DNA of 35,079 bases from Streptomyces sp. NRRL F-5630 (GTDB lineage: Bacteria; Actinomycetota; Actinomycetes; Streptomycetales; Streptomycetaceae), in the NCBI RefSeq assembly GCF_000719475.1, contig NZ_JOGO01000085.1, positions 1 through 35,079 of the forward strand, given 5' to 3'. A model generated the notes under the pieces. That model was not told the origin of the DNA. It made no database searches and saw only the letters and a list, made by a program, of their open reading frames with translations. The position numbers were made by a program, and so were the translations under genes. Numbering within the stretch: the stretch's first letter is position 1; each line of letters opens with the position of its first letter. Positions 7,023 to 14,837 of the stretch are shown here, piece after piece.

Positions 7023-8816
7023 TCAGGCCCCCGCTTTGGTGACGCCGGTGGCGGCTTCGGGGGCGTTGTCCCCGTTCAGGCGCTGTTCCGGCACGGCGAG
7101 TTGGTCGTTCTCGTGGAATTCGAGCTGCTTGCGGCGGTCGGGGACGATGCCCTCGGGGCGCAGGCGCATGAGGAGGATGAGGGCGAGGCCGAAGAGCAGA
7201 AGCTGGTACTTCTGCATGAATTCGAGCTTCTCCGGGATGAGGAAGAGCAGTGCGGCGCCGATGAGGGGGCCGGTGATGGTGCCCATGCCGCCGAGGATGA
7301 CGGCGGCGATGAGGAAGGCCGAGTTGGGCGGGGCGGTCCCGGCGAACTGGTACTGCTCGGGGGTGACGCTGTAGTTGACGTGTGCCTGGACGGTGCCCGC
7401 GAGTCCGGCGAGGGTCGCGCCGAGGGCGAAGGCGAGGAGCTTGAGGCGGAAGCCGTTGATGCCCATGGCGGAGGCGGCGGTCTCGTCCTCGCGGATGGCG
7501 ACCCAGGCGCGGCCGATGCGGGACTGCCCGGAGCGGTGGAAGACGAGGAGGACGATCGCGGTGAACAGGAGCATCAGCAGGAAGTAGTTGCCGGACCTGC
7601 CGAGGTTGAGGCCGAGGATGTCGTGGCTCTCGCCGAACTTGAACCCGAAGAGTTCGAGGTCGGGGATGTTGGGGACGCCCTGGGAGCCGTTGACGAGGTC
7701 GGGGCCGCTGTTCCCGTTGAGGTTGTTCATGGTGATCCGGAAGATCTCTCCGAATCCCAGGGTGACGATGGCGAGGTAGTCGCCGCGCAGTCGCAGGGTG
7801 GGTGCGCCGATGACGACGCCGAAGATGAGCGAGACGGCGGCGCCGGTGAGGACGGCGAGGGGGAAGGGGAAGTGGACGCCGATGCTGGACTGGGGGGAAC
7901 CGGAGACGAGGGCGGCGGTGTAGGCGCCGACGCCGAGGAAGGCGACGTATCCGAGGTCGAGGAGTCCGGCGAGGCCGACGACGACGTTGAGGCCGAGGGC
8001 GACGGTGGCGAAGATCAGGATGTTGGTCCCGATGAGCGCGTAGGTGTCGTTGTCCTGGGTGAAGGGGAAGCAGATCGCGGCGACGAACATCGCGGCGAGG
8101 CTGACGGTGCGGTGGCGTGCGGTGAGGGCGGCGAGGCGGCGGAAGAGTCCGGCGCGTGCCAGGGAGAGGGCGCCGAGGGCGACGAGGATGAGGTAGCCGA
8201 TGAAGAGTTCGGAGTTGGCGCTGTCGATGTCGATGCCGTACGTGAAGACGTAGAGCGCGAGTCCGAAGGCGACGGCGATGACGAGGATCTCGGCCCAGGC
8301 CGGCAGGGCGCGGCGGGGGGCGCGGGGGGCCGGGGCCTTGAGGGTGTGGGTGAAGCGGTGGAACGCGGTGTCGCCCGGCTGGGGCTCGTAGGGGGTGTCG
8401 TCGGGGAGGCCGAAGGTGGCGGCGACGGCGACGAGGGAGCCGACGAGGGAGATCCAGGCGCCGGGGTCGAGGGCGATGAGCCCGTCGAGTTCGACGGCGA
8501 TCGCGATGACGGTGTAGAGGGTGGCGACGGCGGTGCCGAGGGCCATGAGGCGTACGGCGCTGTACGGGCCGCCGGGGGTGAGCCAGCGCAGTCCCTTGGT
8601 GCCGAGTGCGGCGAGGGCGAGGAGCGCGGTGAGGAGGGCTCCGGTGAGGGTGATGAGCTGGAGGCCGCCGGGATAGCCGTTGACGGTGAGGTTGCCGGGG
8701 AACTCCTCGGTGTACGTCCAGGAGAGGAAGGTGCCGGCGAAGGCGAGGAGGGCGCCCGCGAGGGTGCCGTAGCGGGCGGCGGGGGCGGGCAGTGTGAGCA
8801 GGTGGGTGTCGGTCAT
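7023..8816 (-). CDS. livM: Branched-chain amino acid ABC transporter permease LivM, with an N-terminal membrane extension
   Basis: A 597-residue integral membrane protein. The LivM permease core begins at about residue 260 (GTNILIFATVALGLNVVVGL, then GLLDLGYVAFLGVGAY) and contains the cytoplasmic coupling segment RAWVAIREDETAASAMGIN. The family core is usually 300-420 residues long, so roughly 250 residues are extra. The extension holds about four hydrophobic segments in residues 15-140, then a polar linker rich in Pro and Arg (about 140-172), then more membrane helices. I recall long LivM proteins in other streptomycetes, so this is likely lineage-typical rather than a fusion error. The ATG at 8816 is preferred because AGGG is 10 nt upstream; a GTG at 8825 would overlap the livH stop by four bases but has poor spacing. 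Confidence 0.93.
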   Translation of the reverse strand: MTDTHLLTLPAPAARYGTLAGALLAFAGTFLSWTYTEEFPGNLTVNGYPGGLQLITLTGALLTALLALAALGTKGLRWLTPGGPYSAVRLMALGTAVATLYTVIAIAVELDGLIALDPGAWISLVGSLVAVAATFGLPDDTPYEPQPGDTAFHRFTHTLKAPAPRAPRRALPAWAEILVIAVAFGLALYVFTYGIDIDSANSELFIGYLILVALGALSLARAGLFRRLAALTARHRTVSLAAMFVAAICFPFTQDNDTYALIGTNILIFATVALGLNVVVGLAGLLDLGYVAFLGVGAYTAALVSGSPQSSIGVHFPFPLAVLTGAAVSLIFGVVIGAPTLRLRGDYLAIVTLGFGEIFRITMNNLNGNSGPDLVNGSQGVPNIPDLELFGFKFGESHDILGLNLGRSGNYFLLMLLFTAIVLLVFHRSGQSRIGRAWVAIREDETAASAMGINGFRLKLLAFALGATLAGLAGTVQAHVNYSVTPEQYQFAGTAPPNSAFLIAAVILGGMGTITGPLIGAALLFLIPEKLEFMQKYQLLLFGLALILLMRLRPEGIVPDRRKQLEFHENDQLAVPEQRLNGDNAPEAATGVTKAGA

Positions 8817-8821
8817 GGTGT

Positions 8822-9751
8822 TCACGCCCTGTCCGCGACGCGTTCGCCCAGGAGACCCTGGGGCCTGATGAGGAGGACGACGATGAGGAGCACGAAGGCC
8901 CAGACGTCCTTCCAGGCGCCGCCGCCGAAGAGGTCCATGCCGGGGACGTCGCCCATGTAGCCGGTGGCGAGGGATTCCGCGACGCCGAGGACGAGTCCGC
9001 CGAGCATGGCTCCGTAGAGGTTGCCGATGCCGCCGAGCACGGCGGCGGTGAAGGCTTTGAGGCCCATGATGAAGCCCATGCGGAAGCCGATCTGGCCGTT
9101 GTGCAGGCCGTAGCCGACGGCGGCGACGGCGGCGAACGCGGCACCGATGGCGAAGGCCATGACGATGATGCGGTCGGTGTTGATGCCCATGAGCTTGGCG
9201 GTGTCGGGGTCCTGGGCGGTGGCCTGCATGCCGCGTCCGGAGCGGGTCCGGTTGACGAACCAGCCGAGGGCGATCATGCAGAGGGGGGCGGCGATGATGA
9301 CGAAGAGGTCGCCGCGCTGGACCGTGGCGCCGAGGATGTGGAAGGGGTCGCCGTGGAACTGGGGGAAGGAGATGTCGGACTTGGCGTCGGGGTAGAAGGC
9401 CCAGACGAGTTGCTGGAGGAAGAGGGAGAGCCCGATGGCGGTGATGAGGGGGGCGAGGCGGGGTGCGCCGCGCAGGGGGCGGTAGGCGAAGCGTTCCGCC
9501 GCGGTGCCCACGAGGACGGAGCAGAGGATGCCGCCGAGGATCATGAGGGGGATGACGGCGGCGAGTGAGGAGCCGTCGGGCAGGAGGGTCCAGACGGTGT
9601 AGGCGCCGAACCCTCCGATCATGAATATCTCGCCGTGGGCGAAGTTGATGAGCTGGACAATGCCGTAGACCATCGTGTAGCCGATCGCGATGAGTCCGTA
9701 CATCGCGCCGAGGATGAGTCCATTGGCCAGCTGTTGCGGCAGTTCGTGCAC
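8822..9751 (-). CDS. livH: Branched-chain amino acid ABC transporter permease LivH
   Basis: A 309-residue permease of normal LivH length, forming the membrane channel with LivM. It opens with LPQQLANGLILGAMYGLIAIGYT and the family signature GIVQLINFAHGEIFMIGG (written in two parts here: GIVQLINFAHGE and IFMIGG), and has about eight hydrophobic segments. The GTG start at 9751 is supported by GGAGG 7 nt upstream. It follows livK after 144 bp that contain a strong hairpin, and its stop is 5 nt from the livM ATG. Confidence 0.94.
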   Translation of the reverse strand: MHELPQQLANGLILGAMYGLIAIGYTMVYGIVQLINFAHGEIFMIGGFGAYTVWTLLPDGSSLAAVIPLMILGGILCSVLVGTAAERFAYRPLRGAPRLAPLITAIGLSLFLQQLVWAFYPDAKSDISFPQFHGDPFHILGATVQRGDLFVIIAAPLCMIALGWFVNRTRSGRGMQATAQDPDTAKLMGINTDRIIVMAFAIGAAFAAVAAVGYGLHNGQIGFRMGFIMGLKAFTAAVLGGIGNLYGAMLGGLVLGVAESLATGYMGDVPGMDLFGGGAWKDVWAFVLLIVVLLIRPQGLLGERVADRA

Positions 9752-9784
9752 CGCAGGGCCTCCGTGGAGTGGTCGGATAAGGGG

Positions 9785-9821
9785 ACGCCGCGCGGGACGC
9801 TGTGTGCATCCCGCGCGGCGT
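9785..9821 (-). terminator. Intercistronic hairpin between livK and livH
   Basis: ACGCCGCGCGGGA (9785-9797) and TCCCGCGCGGCGT (9809-9821) form a perfect 13-bp stem with an 11-nt loop. No T run follows. In this position it could cause partial termination, or protect the 3' end of the livK message, so that binding protein is made in excess over the permease. Confidence 0.65.
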
Positions 9822-9895
9822 GTGGGGTGCCCGGTGCCGGGCGGGTGGGGCGGGGTGACGGGCGCTCGGGGGCCGCGGGTGCGGACCTCAGCGGG

Positions 9896-11137
9896 TCACG
9901 GCTTGTAGACCTCGCTCTTCTTGGGCACCCACTTGCCGCCCTCGACCTGGTAGGCGGTCATCATCGTGTTGGTGGTGTCGCCGTACTCGTCGTAGGAGAT
10001 GTCGCCGGTGACGCCGGAGAACTTGACGGTGCTCATGGCGTCGAGGACCTTGGCGCGGGCGTCGGAGGGCAGCTTGCCGTCGTTGTCGTCGACGACCTTC
10101 TTGACGGCCTCGATGATGGACCAGGCGGCGTCGTAGGTGCCGCCGCCGTACGCCTCGTAGCCGTCCTTGTATCCGGCGGCCTCGTAGTCGGAGATGAACT
10201 TTTTGGCGGAGTCCAGCTTTTCGACGGGGGCGCCGACGGAGGTGGCGAGGTCGCCCTGGGCCTTCTTGTTGAGCTTGATGAAGTCGGCGGCGTAGATGCC
10301 GTCACCGCCCATGAGGGGGATCTTGGCGCCGCTGTCCTTGAGCTGCTGGCTCAGGGGGCCGGCGGCGGGGTACTCGCCGCCGTAGTAGACGGCCTCGGCG
10401 CCGGTCTTCTTGACCTTGGCGACGACGGAGTTGAAGTCGCGGTCCTCGGGGTTGATGTGGTCGGCGCCGACGATCTTGCCGCCGAGCTTGGCGAAGGTGT
10501 CCTTGAAGGAGGCGGCGAGACCGGCGCCGTAGGTCTTCTGGTCGTCGATCAGGTAGACCTTGTCGATCTTCGCCGTCTCGTGGAGGTACTTGGCGGCGAA
10601 GGAGCCCTGGATCTGGTCGGTCGTCGCGGTGCGGAAGTAGGAGGCGAAGGGGCGCTTCTTGTCGCCGCTCTTCCAGTTGTCGCCCTGGGTGAGCTCGGTG
10701 CCGGTGTTGGCGGGCGAGACCTGGGTGAGTTTCGCGTCGTTGAAGGGCTTCTGCATCGACTGCGAGACGTTGGAGTTCAGCGGGCCGACGACGCCGAGGA
10801 CGTCCTTGTTGCCGATGAACTTGGTGGCGTTCTGCTGGCCGATGGTCGGCTGCGCCTGGTCGTCGAGCGGCTGGACCTTGAAGGTGACGCCCGGGACGAG
10901 GTCCTGCTTGTTGGCGATCTTGGTGGCGAGTTCGGCGGAGTTGCGGATGCCGAGGCCGAGGGCGGAGAGGTCGCCGGTGATGGGTGCGTCGACGCCGATG
11001 ACGACGGTGGTCTTCTTGCCGCCGCTCGAACCGCCCTTGTCGTCGCCGGAGTCGTCGTCGCGTGAACCGCAGGCGCTGAGGGTGAGTGCCCCGGTGGTCA
11101 GGACGGTGGTGAGGATGAGCAAGGAACGGTGTCGCAC
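9896..11137 (-). CDS. livK: Branched-chain amino acid ABC transporter substrate-binding lipoprotein LivK
   Basis: A 413-residue periplasmic-type binding protein (Leu/Ile/Val-binding family, type I fold), anchored outside the membrane as a lipoprotein. It has a short basic start, a hydrophobic stretch and the lipobox LSAC with the modified Cys at residue 23, followed by an Asp/Ser/Gly/Lys-rich linker. Family blocks include VVIGVDAPITGDLSALG, VVGPLNSNVSQSMQKPFND and AVYYGGEYPAAGPLSQQLK. The GTG start at 11137 has GGA 8 nt upstream. It is the first gene of the leftward liv operon, and the region upstream must hold the operon promoter. Confidence 0.95.
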   Translation of the reverse strand: MRHRSLLILTTVLTTGALTLSACGSRDDDSGDDKGGSSGGKKTTVVIGVDAPITGDLSALGLGIRNSAELATKIANKQDLVPGVTFKVQPLDDQAQPTIGQQNATKFIGNKDVLGVVGPLNSNVSQSMQKPFNDAKLTQVSPANTGTELTQGDNWKSGDKKRPFASYFRTATTDQIQGSFAAKYLHETAKIDKVYLIDDQKTYGAGLAASFKDTFAKLGGKIVGADHINPEDRDFNSVVAKVKKTGAEAVYYGGEYPAAGPLSQQLKDSGAKIPLMGGDGIYAADFIKLNKKAQGDLATSVGAPVEKLDSAKKFISDYEAAGYKDGYEAYGGGTYDAAWSIIEAVKKVVDDNDGKLPSDARAKVLDAMSTVKFSGVTGDISYDEYGDTTNTMMTAYQVEGGKWVPKKSEVYKP

Positions 11138-11326
11138 GGATGGGTCCTTTCCCTGGCGCGGCCTCCGCGCTGGAGGTGCCGTGTCGATCGCGCCGGGCAG
11201 GACGGTGGTGCTCGGTGGTGCGGTGGTGCTCGGGGTGGTGCTGCCCGGCGTAATGGTGACTGGCGGTGACTCTAAGCGCAGGCGAAGGGGTGTGGGGTGG
11301 AGAGGGGACAGGATGTGACTGTCTTG

Positions 11327-12064
11327 TTATGCGAGAAGGGGGTTGAGCCGAGGAAGTGGGGGCGCGCGTTCCACATGCTGAGAACTCCCTGCGTATGTAA
11401 GTAACTTCAGGGGGTTTTGGTGCTGGCGCACATCTGTCCCCTGGTGCCCGTGGGGGTGGTGGGGGTCGTTTTGGTGCGTGAACGGGGTGTGCGGGCCGTA
11501 TTGCGTGTGTGTTACGCAACGTGACGGGCGGCGGGCGGGAAACGGGCGCGCGACGGGCCGTCGCGGGCGGGTGCCGCGGGGCGGTTGTCCGGTGGGCGGT
11601 GCACGTGTGCGGGAATGCGAACGGCGGGGCCCGTCCCCGGTGTTGGGGCGGGGCCCCCCCCGGGGGGGGGGGGGGGGCCGGGGGGGGTTTGTCGGGTGGG
11701 GGGTCCGCGTGTGGGGAAATGCGAGCGGGGGGCCCCTCCCCCGGTGTTGGGGGGGGCCCCGCCGTGAGCAGTTGAGGTCCACGCCGACGGCGATCTTCTC
11801 GGGACCGCCGTGGAGCATCGCGCCGACGGAGCCGAGCGTCTCGGCGAGGACGGCGGACGCGCCGCCGTGCAGGAGGCCGTAAGGCTGCGTGTTGCCCTCG
11901 ACGGGCATGGTGCCGACGACCTTCTCGGGGGAGGCCTCGACGACCTCGATGCCCATCCGGGTGCCGAGGTGGCCCGCCGAGAAGTAGGAGGGGAGGTCGA
12001 CGCCGAGGCTGCTGAAGCGGTCGAGGACTTCCTGGGGGAACTTCACACCGCGGTGCTCGCCCAT
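11327..12064 (-). CDS. PaaI-type hotdog thioesterase with disrupted C-terminus
   Basis: The first 99 or so residues (12064 down to about 11768) are a PaaI-family acyl-CoA thioesterase: GVKFPQEVLDRFSSLGVDLP, GHLGTRMGIEVVEAS, MPVEGNTQPYGLLHGGASAV with the catalytic-loop HGG, and LAETLGSVGAM. The conserved run GVDLNC, normally followed by about 45 more residues, breaks off into Pro/Arg-rich low complexity (SRRGPPQHRGRG) that carries the open frame on to a stop at 11327. The break coincides with a near-duplicated, G-run-rich block at 11571-11762. Without its last strands the hotdog fold should not form, so this is either a real pseudogene or, more likely, a correct gene spoiled by bad sequence. 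A dyad resembling a TetR operator lies upstream at 12158. ATG 12064 begins the family homology. Confidence 0.6.
   Translation of the reverse strand: MGEHRGVKFPQEVLDRFSSLGVDLPSYFSAGHLGTRMGIEVVEASPEKVVGTMPVEGNTQPYGLLHGGASAVLAETLGSVGAMLHGGPEKIAVGVDLNCSRRGPPQHRGRGPPLAFPHTRTPHPTNPPRPPPPPRGGPRPNTGDGPRRSHSRTRAPPTGQPPRGTRPRRPVARPFPARRPSRCVTHTQYGPHTPFTHQNDPHHPHGHQGTDVRQHQNPLKLLTYAGSSQHVERAPPLPRLNPLLA
11501..11519. promoter_or_regulatory. Inverted repeat TTGCGT-N7-ACGCAA
   Basis: A perfect 6-bp inverted repeat at 11501-11506 and 11514-11519, about 360 bp upstream of livK and between it and the broken thioesterase. It could be an operator. No promoter can be assigned around it with confidence. Confidence 0.3.
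11571..11762. repeat. Two near-copies of a 90-bp G-rich block joined by C8 and G16 runs, suspected artefact
   Basis: The block at 11571-11660 recurs at about 11671-11762. They share GCGTGTG/ACGTGTG, AAATGCGAG/GAATGCGAA and CCCCGGTGTTGGGG. Most differences in the second copy are other bases replaced by G, and the copies are joined by C8 (11654-11661), G16 (11662-11677) and another G8. Each copy holds a hairpin-forming stretch around GGTGTT that could be the thioesterase terminator. The second copy begins exactly where thioesterase homology ends. Confidence 0.6.
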
Positions 12065-12157
12065 GTGCGGCTCCGTTTCTTTCGCGTCCGCCGCGTGGCC
12101 CGCGCGGCCACGCCACCCGCGGCGGGTGCCGCGTGCGGTTCTGTCCTATCAGGTGGG

Positions 12158-12173
12158 CTGAGCGAACGCTTAG
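12158..12173. promoter_or_regulatory. TetR-type operator candidate upstream of the thioesterase
   Basis: The 16-bp dyad CTGAGCGAACGCTTAG has the form CT-n-AGCG-nn-CGCT-n-AG. It lies 94 bp upstream of the thioesterase start. Dyads of the kind AAGCGNNCGCTT are common targets of TetR-family regulators of acyl-CoA metabolism in actinobacteria, which fits the neighbouring gene. The cognate regulator is not obviously in this window. Confidence 0.45.
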
Positions 12174-12255
12174 TGCCCTTGGTCACGTGCGGGGACGGGG
12201 GAGGACCCGACCGGCGGGGACCCGGCGTGGTGCCCACCCGCGTGGCGGCGTCCGC

Positions 12256-14544
12256 TCAGTCGGCGGGCGCCTGCGCGCCGGCCGGTTCGAGGCGCACGAC
12301 GAGGGACTTGGACGCGGGCGTGTTGCTCGTGTCGGCGGTCGCGTCGAGCGGGACGAGGACGTTGGTCTCGGGATAGTAGGCGGCGGCGCAGCCGCGCGCG
12401 GTCGGGTAGTGCACGACGCGGAAGCGCGGCGCGCGGCGCTCGCTGCCGTCCCGCCACTCGCTGACGAGGTCCACGTACGCCCCGTCCTCGTACCCGAGCG
12501 CGGTCGCGTCCTCGGGGTGGACGAGGACGACGCGGCGGCCGTTGGTGATGCCGCGGTAGCGGTCGTCGAGCCCGTAGATCGTGGTGTTGTACTGGTCGTG
12601 CGAGCGCAGCGTCTGGAGCAGGAGCCGCCCGGCCGGCAGGTGCGGGAACTCGACGGGCGCGGCGGTGAAGTTGGCCTTGCCCGTGGCGGTGGGGAAGCGG
12701 CGCTCGTCGCGCGGGGCGTGCGGGAGGGCGAAGCCGCCGGGGTGGGCGACGCGCGCGTTGAAGTCCTCGAAGCCGGGGACCACGCGGGCGACGCTGTCGC
12801 GTACGCGCCCGTAGTCGGCGGCGAACTCCTCCCAGGGCAGCGGAGACGCGGGGAGCACGGCGCGGGCGAGACGGGCCACGATCGCGGGCTCGGAGAGCAG
12901 CGTGGGGCTCGCGGGGGCGAGGCGTCCGCGCGAGGCGTGGACCATGCCCATGGAGTCCTCGACCGTGACGAACTGCTCGCCGCCCGCCTGGACATCGCGC
13001 TCCGTGCGGCCGAGCGTGGGGAGGATCAGCGCGCGGGCCCCGGTGACGACGTGGGAGCGGTTGAGCTTCGTGGAGACGTGCACGGTGAGGCGGGCACGGC
13101 GCATCGCGGCCTCGGTGACCTCGGTGTCCGGCGACGCGGCGACGAAGTTCCCGCCCATCGCGAGGAAGACCTTCGCCTTCCCGTCGCGCAGCGCGCGGAT
13201 GGCGCGGACGACGTCGTAGCCGTGCGCACGGGGCGGCGCGAAGCCGAACTCGCGCTCCAGGGCGTCGAGGAAGGCGGGCGCGGGGCGTTCGAAGATGCCC
13301 ATGGTGCGGTCGCCCTGCACGTTGGAGTGGCCGCGCACGGGGCAGACGCCCGCGCCGGGACGGCCGATGTTCCCGCGCAGCAGCAGGAAGTTGACGATCT
13401 CGCGGATCGTGGGCACCGAGTGCTTGTGCTGCGTGAGGCCCATCGCCCAGCACACGATGGTGCGTTCGGAGGCGAGGACGAGGCGCAGCGCCGCCTCGAC
13501 ATCGGCATGGCCCAGGCCCGTCGCCGCGAGGGTCTCCTCCCAGTCGGCGTCGCGCGCGGCCTTCGCGAAGTCCTCGAAGCCGTGGGTGTGCTCAGCGATG
13601 AAGGACTCGTCGAGCGCGCCCCCGGTCTCCAGGATCAGCTTGTTGAGGAGCCGGAAGAGGGCCTGGTCGCCGCCGATGCGGACCTGGAGGAAGAGGTCGG
13701 TGAGCGCGGTGCCGCTCGTGAGGCCCTTGGGTGTCTGCGGGTTCTTGAACCGTTCGAGTCCGGCTTCGGGCAGCGGGTTGACGCTGATGATCTTCGCGCC
13801 ACCGGCCTTCGCCTTCTCCAGCGCGGAGAGCATCCGGGGGTGGTTGGTGCCCGGGTTCTGGCCCGCGACGATGATCAGATCGGCCCGGTGGAGGTCTTCG
13901 AGCGAGACGCTGCCCTTGCCGACGCCGATCGTCTCCGAGAGCGCGGAACCGCTCGACTCGTGGCACATGTTGGAGCAGTCGGGCAGGTTGTTCGTGCCGA
14001 ACTCGCGGGCGAAGAGCTGGTAGAGGAACGCGGCCTCGTTGCTCGTGCGGCCCGAGGTGTAGAAGACGGCCTCGTCGGGCGAGCCGAGCGCGGTCAGCTC
14101 CTCGGCGATGACGCGGAAGGCCTCGTCCCAGCTCACGGGCGTGTAGTGCGTGGCGCCCTCGGCGAGGTGCATGGGCTGGGTGAGACGGCCCTGCTGGCCG
14201 AGCCAGTACCCGCTGCGCCCGGCGAGGTCGGCGACGGAGTGGGCGGCGAAGAAGTCCGGGCCCACGCGGCGCAGCGTCGCCTCCTCGGCGACGGCCTTCG
14301 CGCCGTTCTCGCAGAACTCGGCGGTGTGCCGCTTGTCGCCCTCGGGCCACGCGCAGCCCGGGCAGTCGAAGCCGTCCTTCTGGTTGACCCGCAGCAGTGT
14401 GAGCGCCGTGCGCCTGACCCCCATCTGCCGCTGCGCGACGCGCAGCGAGTGCCCGACGGCGGGCAGCCCGGCCGCGGCGTGCTGGGGGGCGGTGACGCGC
14501 GGTGCGTCCTGGGCCGGATCGCTCGCGGGCGGCTTCGTCGCCAT
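12256..14544 (-). CDS. FdhF/YdeP-family molybdopterin oxidoreductase
   Basis: A 762-residue protein of the formate-dehydrogenase-alpha-like YdeP group, binding bis-molybdopterin guanine dinucleotide and probably an iron-sulfur cluster. Cysteines lie at 61, 64 and 78 (FDCPGCAWPEG, AEFCENGAKAV). The block DCSNMCHESSGSAL (189-202) puts Cys194-His195 where FdhF has Sec/Cys-His at the metal. Other cofactor-binding stretches are VAGQNPGTNHPRML, ISVNPLPEAG, GNIGRPGAGVCPVRGHSNVQ and, in the C-terminal cap domain, LLQTLRSHDQYNTTIYG. The ATG at 14544 follows GGAGGGACC. No genes for an electron-transfer subunit, membrane anchor or accessory protein adjoin it, so the electron partner is unknown. E. coli YdeP is linked to acid resistance; true formate oxidation here is unproven. 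It is divergent from polA. Confidence 0.88.
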   Translation of the reverse strand: MATKPPASDPAQDAPRVTAPQHAAAGLPAVGHSLRVAQRQMGVRRTALTLLRVNQKDGFDCPGCAWPEGDKRHTAEFCENGAKAVAEEATLRRVGPDFFAAHSVADLAGRSGYWLGQQGRLTQPMHLAEGATHYTPVSWDEAFRVIAEELTALGSPDEAVFYTSGRTSNEAAFLYQLFAREFGTNNLPDCSNMCHESSGSALSETIGVGKGSVSLEDLHRADLIIVAGQNPGTNHPRMLSALEKAKAGGAKIISVNPLPEAGLERFKNPQTPKGLTSGTALTDLFLQVRIGGDQALFRLLNKLILETGGALDESFIAEHTHGFEDFAKAARDADWEETLAATGLGHADVEAALRLVLASERTIVCWAMGLTQHKHSVPTIREIVNFLLLRGNIGRPGAGVCPVRGHSNVQGDRTMGIFERPAPAFLDALEREFGFAPPRAHGYDVVRAIRALRDGKAKVFLAMGGNFVAASPDTEVTEAAMRRARLTVHVSTKLNRSHVVTGARALILPTLGRTERDVQAGGEQFVTVEDSMGMVHASRGRLAPASPTLLSEPAIVARLARAVLPASPLPWEEFAADYGRVRDSVARVVPGFEDFNARVAHPGGFALPHAPRDERRFPTATGKANFTAAPVEFPHLPAGRLLLQTLRSHDQYNTTIYGLDDRYRGITNGRRVVLVHPEDATALGYEDGAYVDLVSEWRDGSERRAPRFRVVHYPTARGCAAAYYPETNVLVPLDATADTSNTPASKSLVVRLEPAGAQAPAD

Positions 14545-14651
14545 GGGTCCCTCCGCTGCTCGTACGTACCGTCTCGATCCTCGCACGGCGACGCGGGGCG
14601 GGACGGTTCCGGGGCGGGGCTTTCGCGGGTGCGGGGGCCGGGACGCGCGGG

Positions 14652-14740
14652 GCGCGCGGGGGCGGGGGACCGGTTCGCATGGTGGCGCGGGGCGGTGCGC
14701 GCGGGGGCGCGGGGCCGGTGCGCGCCGTGGCACGGGCGCG
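14652..14740. repeat. Imperfect tandem repeat upstream of polA
   Basis: Two roughly 43-bp G+C-only-like units (about 14652-14694 and 14697-14740), both beginning GCGCGCGGGGGCG and running through CCGGT to GTGGC and GGGC. They fill the space between the divergent molybdopterin oxidoreductase and polA genes. No promoter stands out in it. Confidence 0.35.
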
Positions 14741-14837
14741 GGACGCCGTCCGGGAGCGTCCGGCGGTGCCCCCGGACCCCCCGGCCGTCCGCGTCGCGCG
14801 GTCCGCGCTGTCAGTGCTCCGTGGCAGGATCGGGGGC

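Noticed and set aside
8823..8825. GTG start for livM overlapping the livH stop by four bases
   Set aside because: The AGGG ribosome-binding site is only 1 nt away from it but 10 nt from the ATG at 8816, so the ATG is preferred. The GTG remains possible.
7101..8960. A 619-codon rightward frame, Glu/Gly/Asp-rich, opposite livM
   Set aside because: It is an antisense shadow of the hydrophobic permease gene, with no ribosome-binding site and no recognisable domain.
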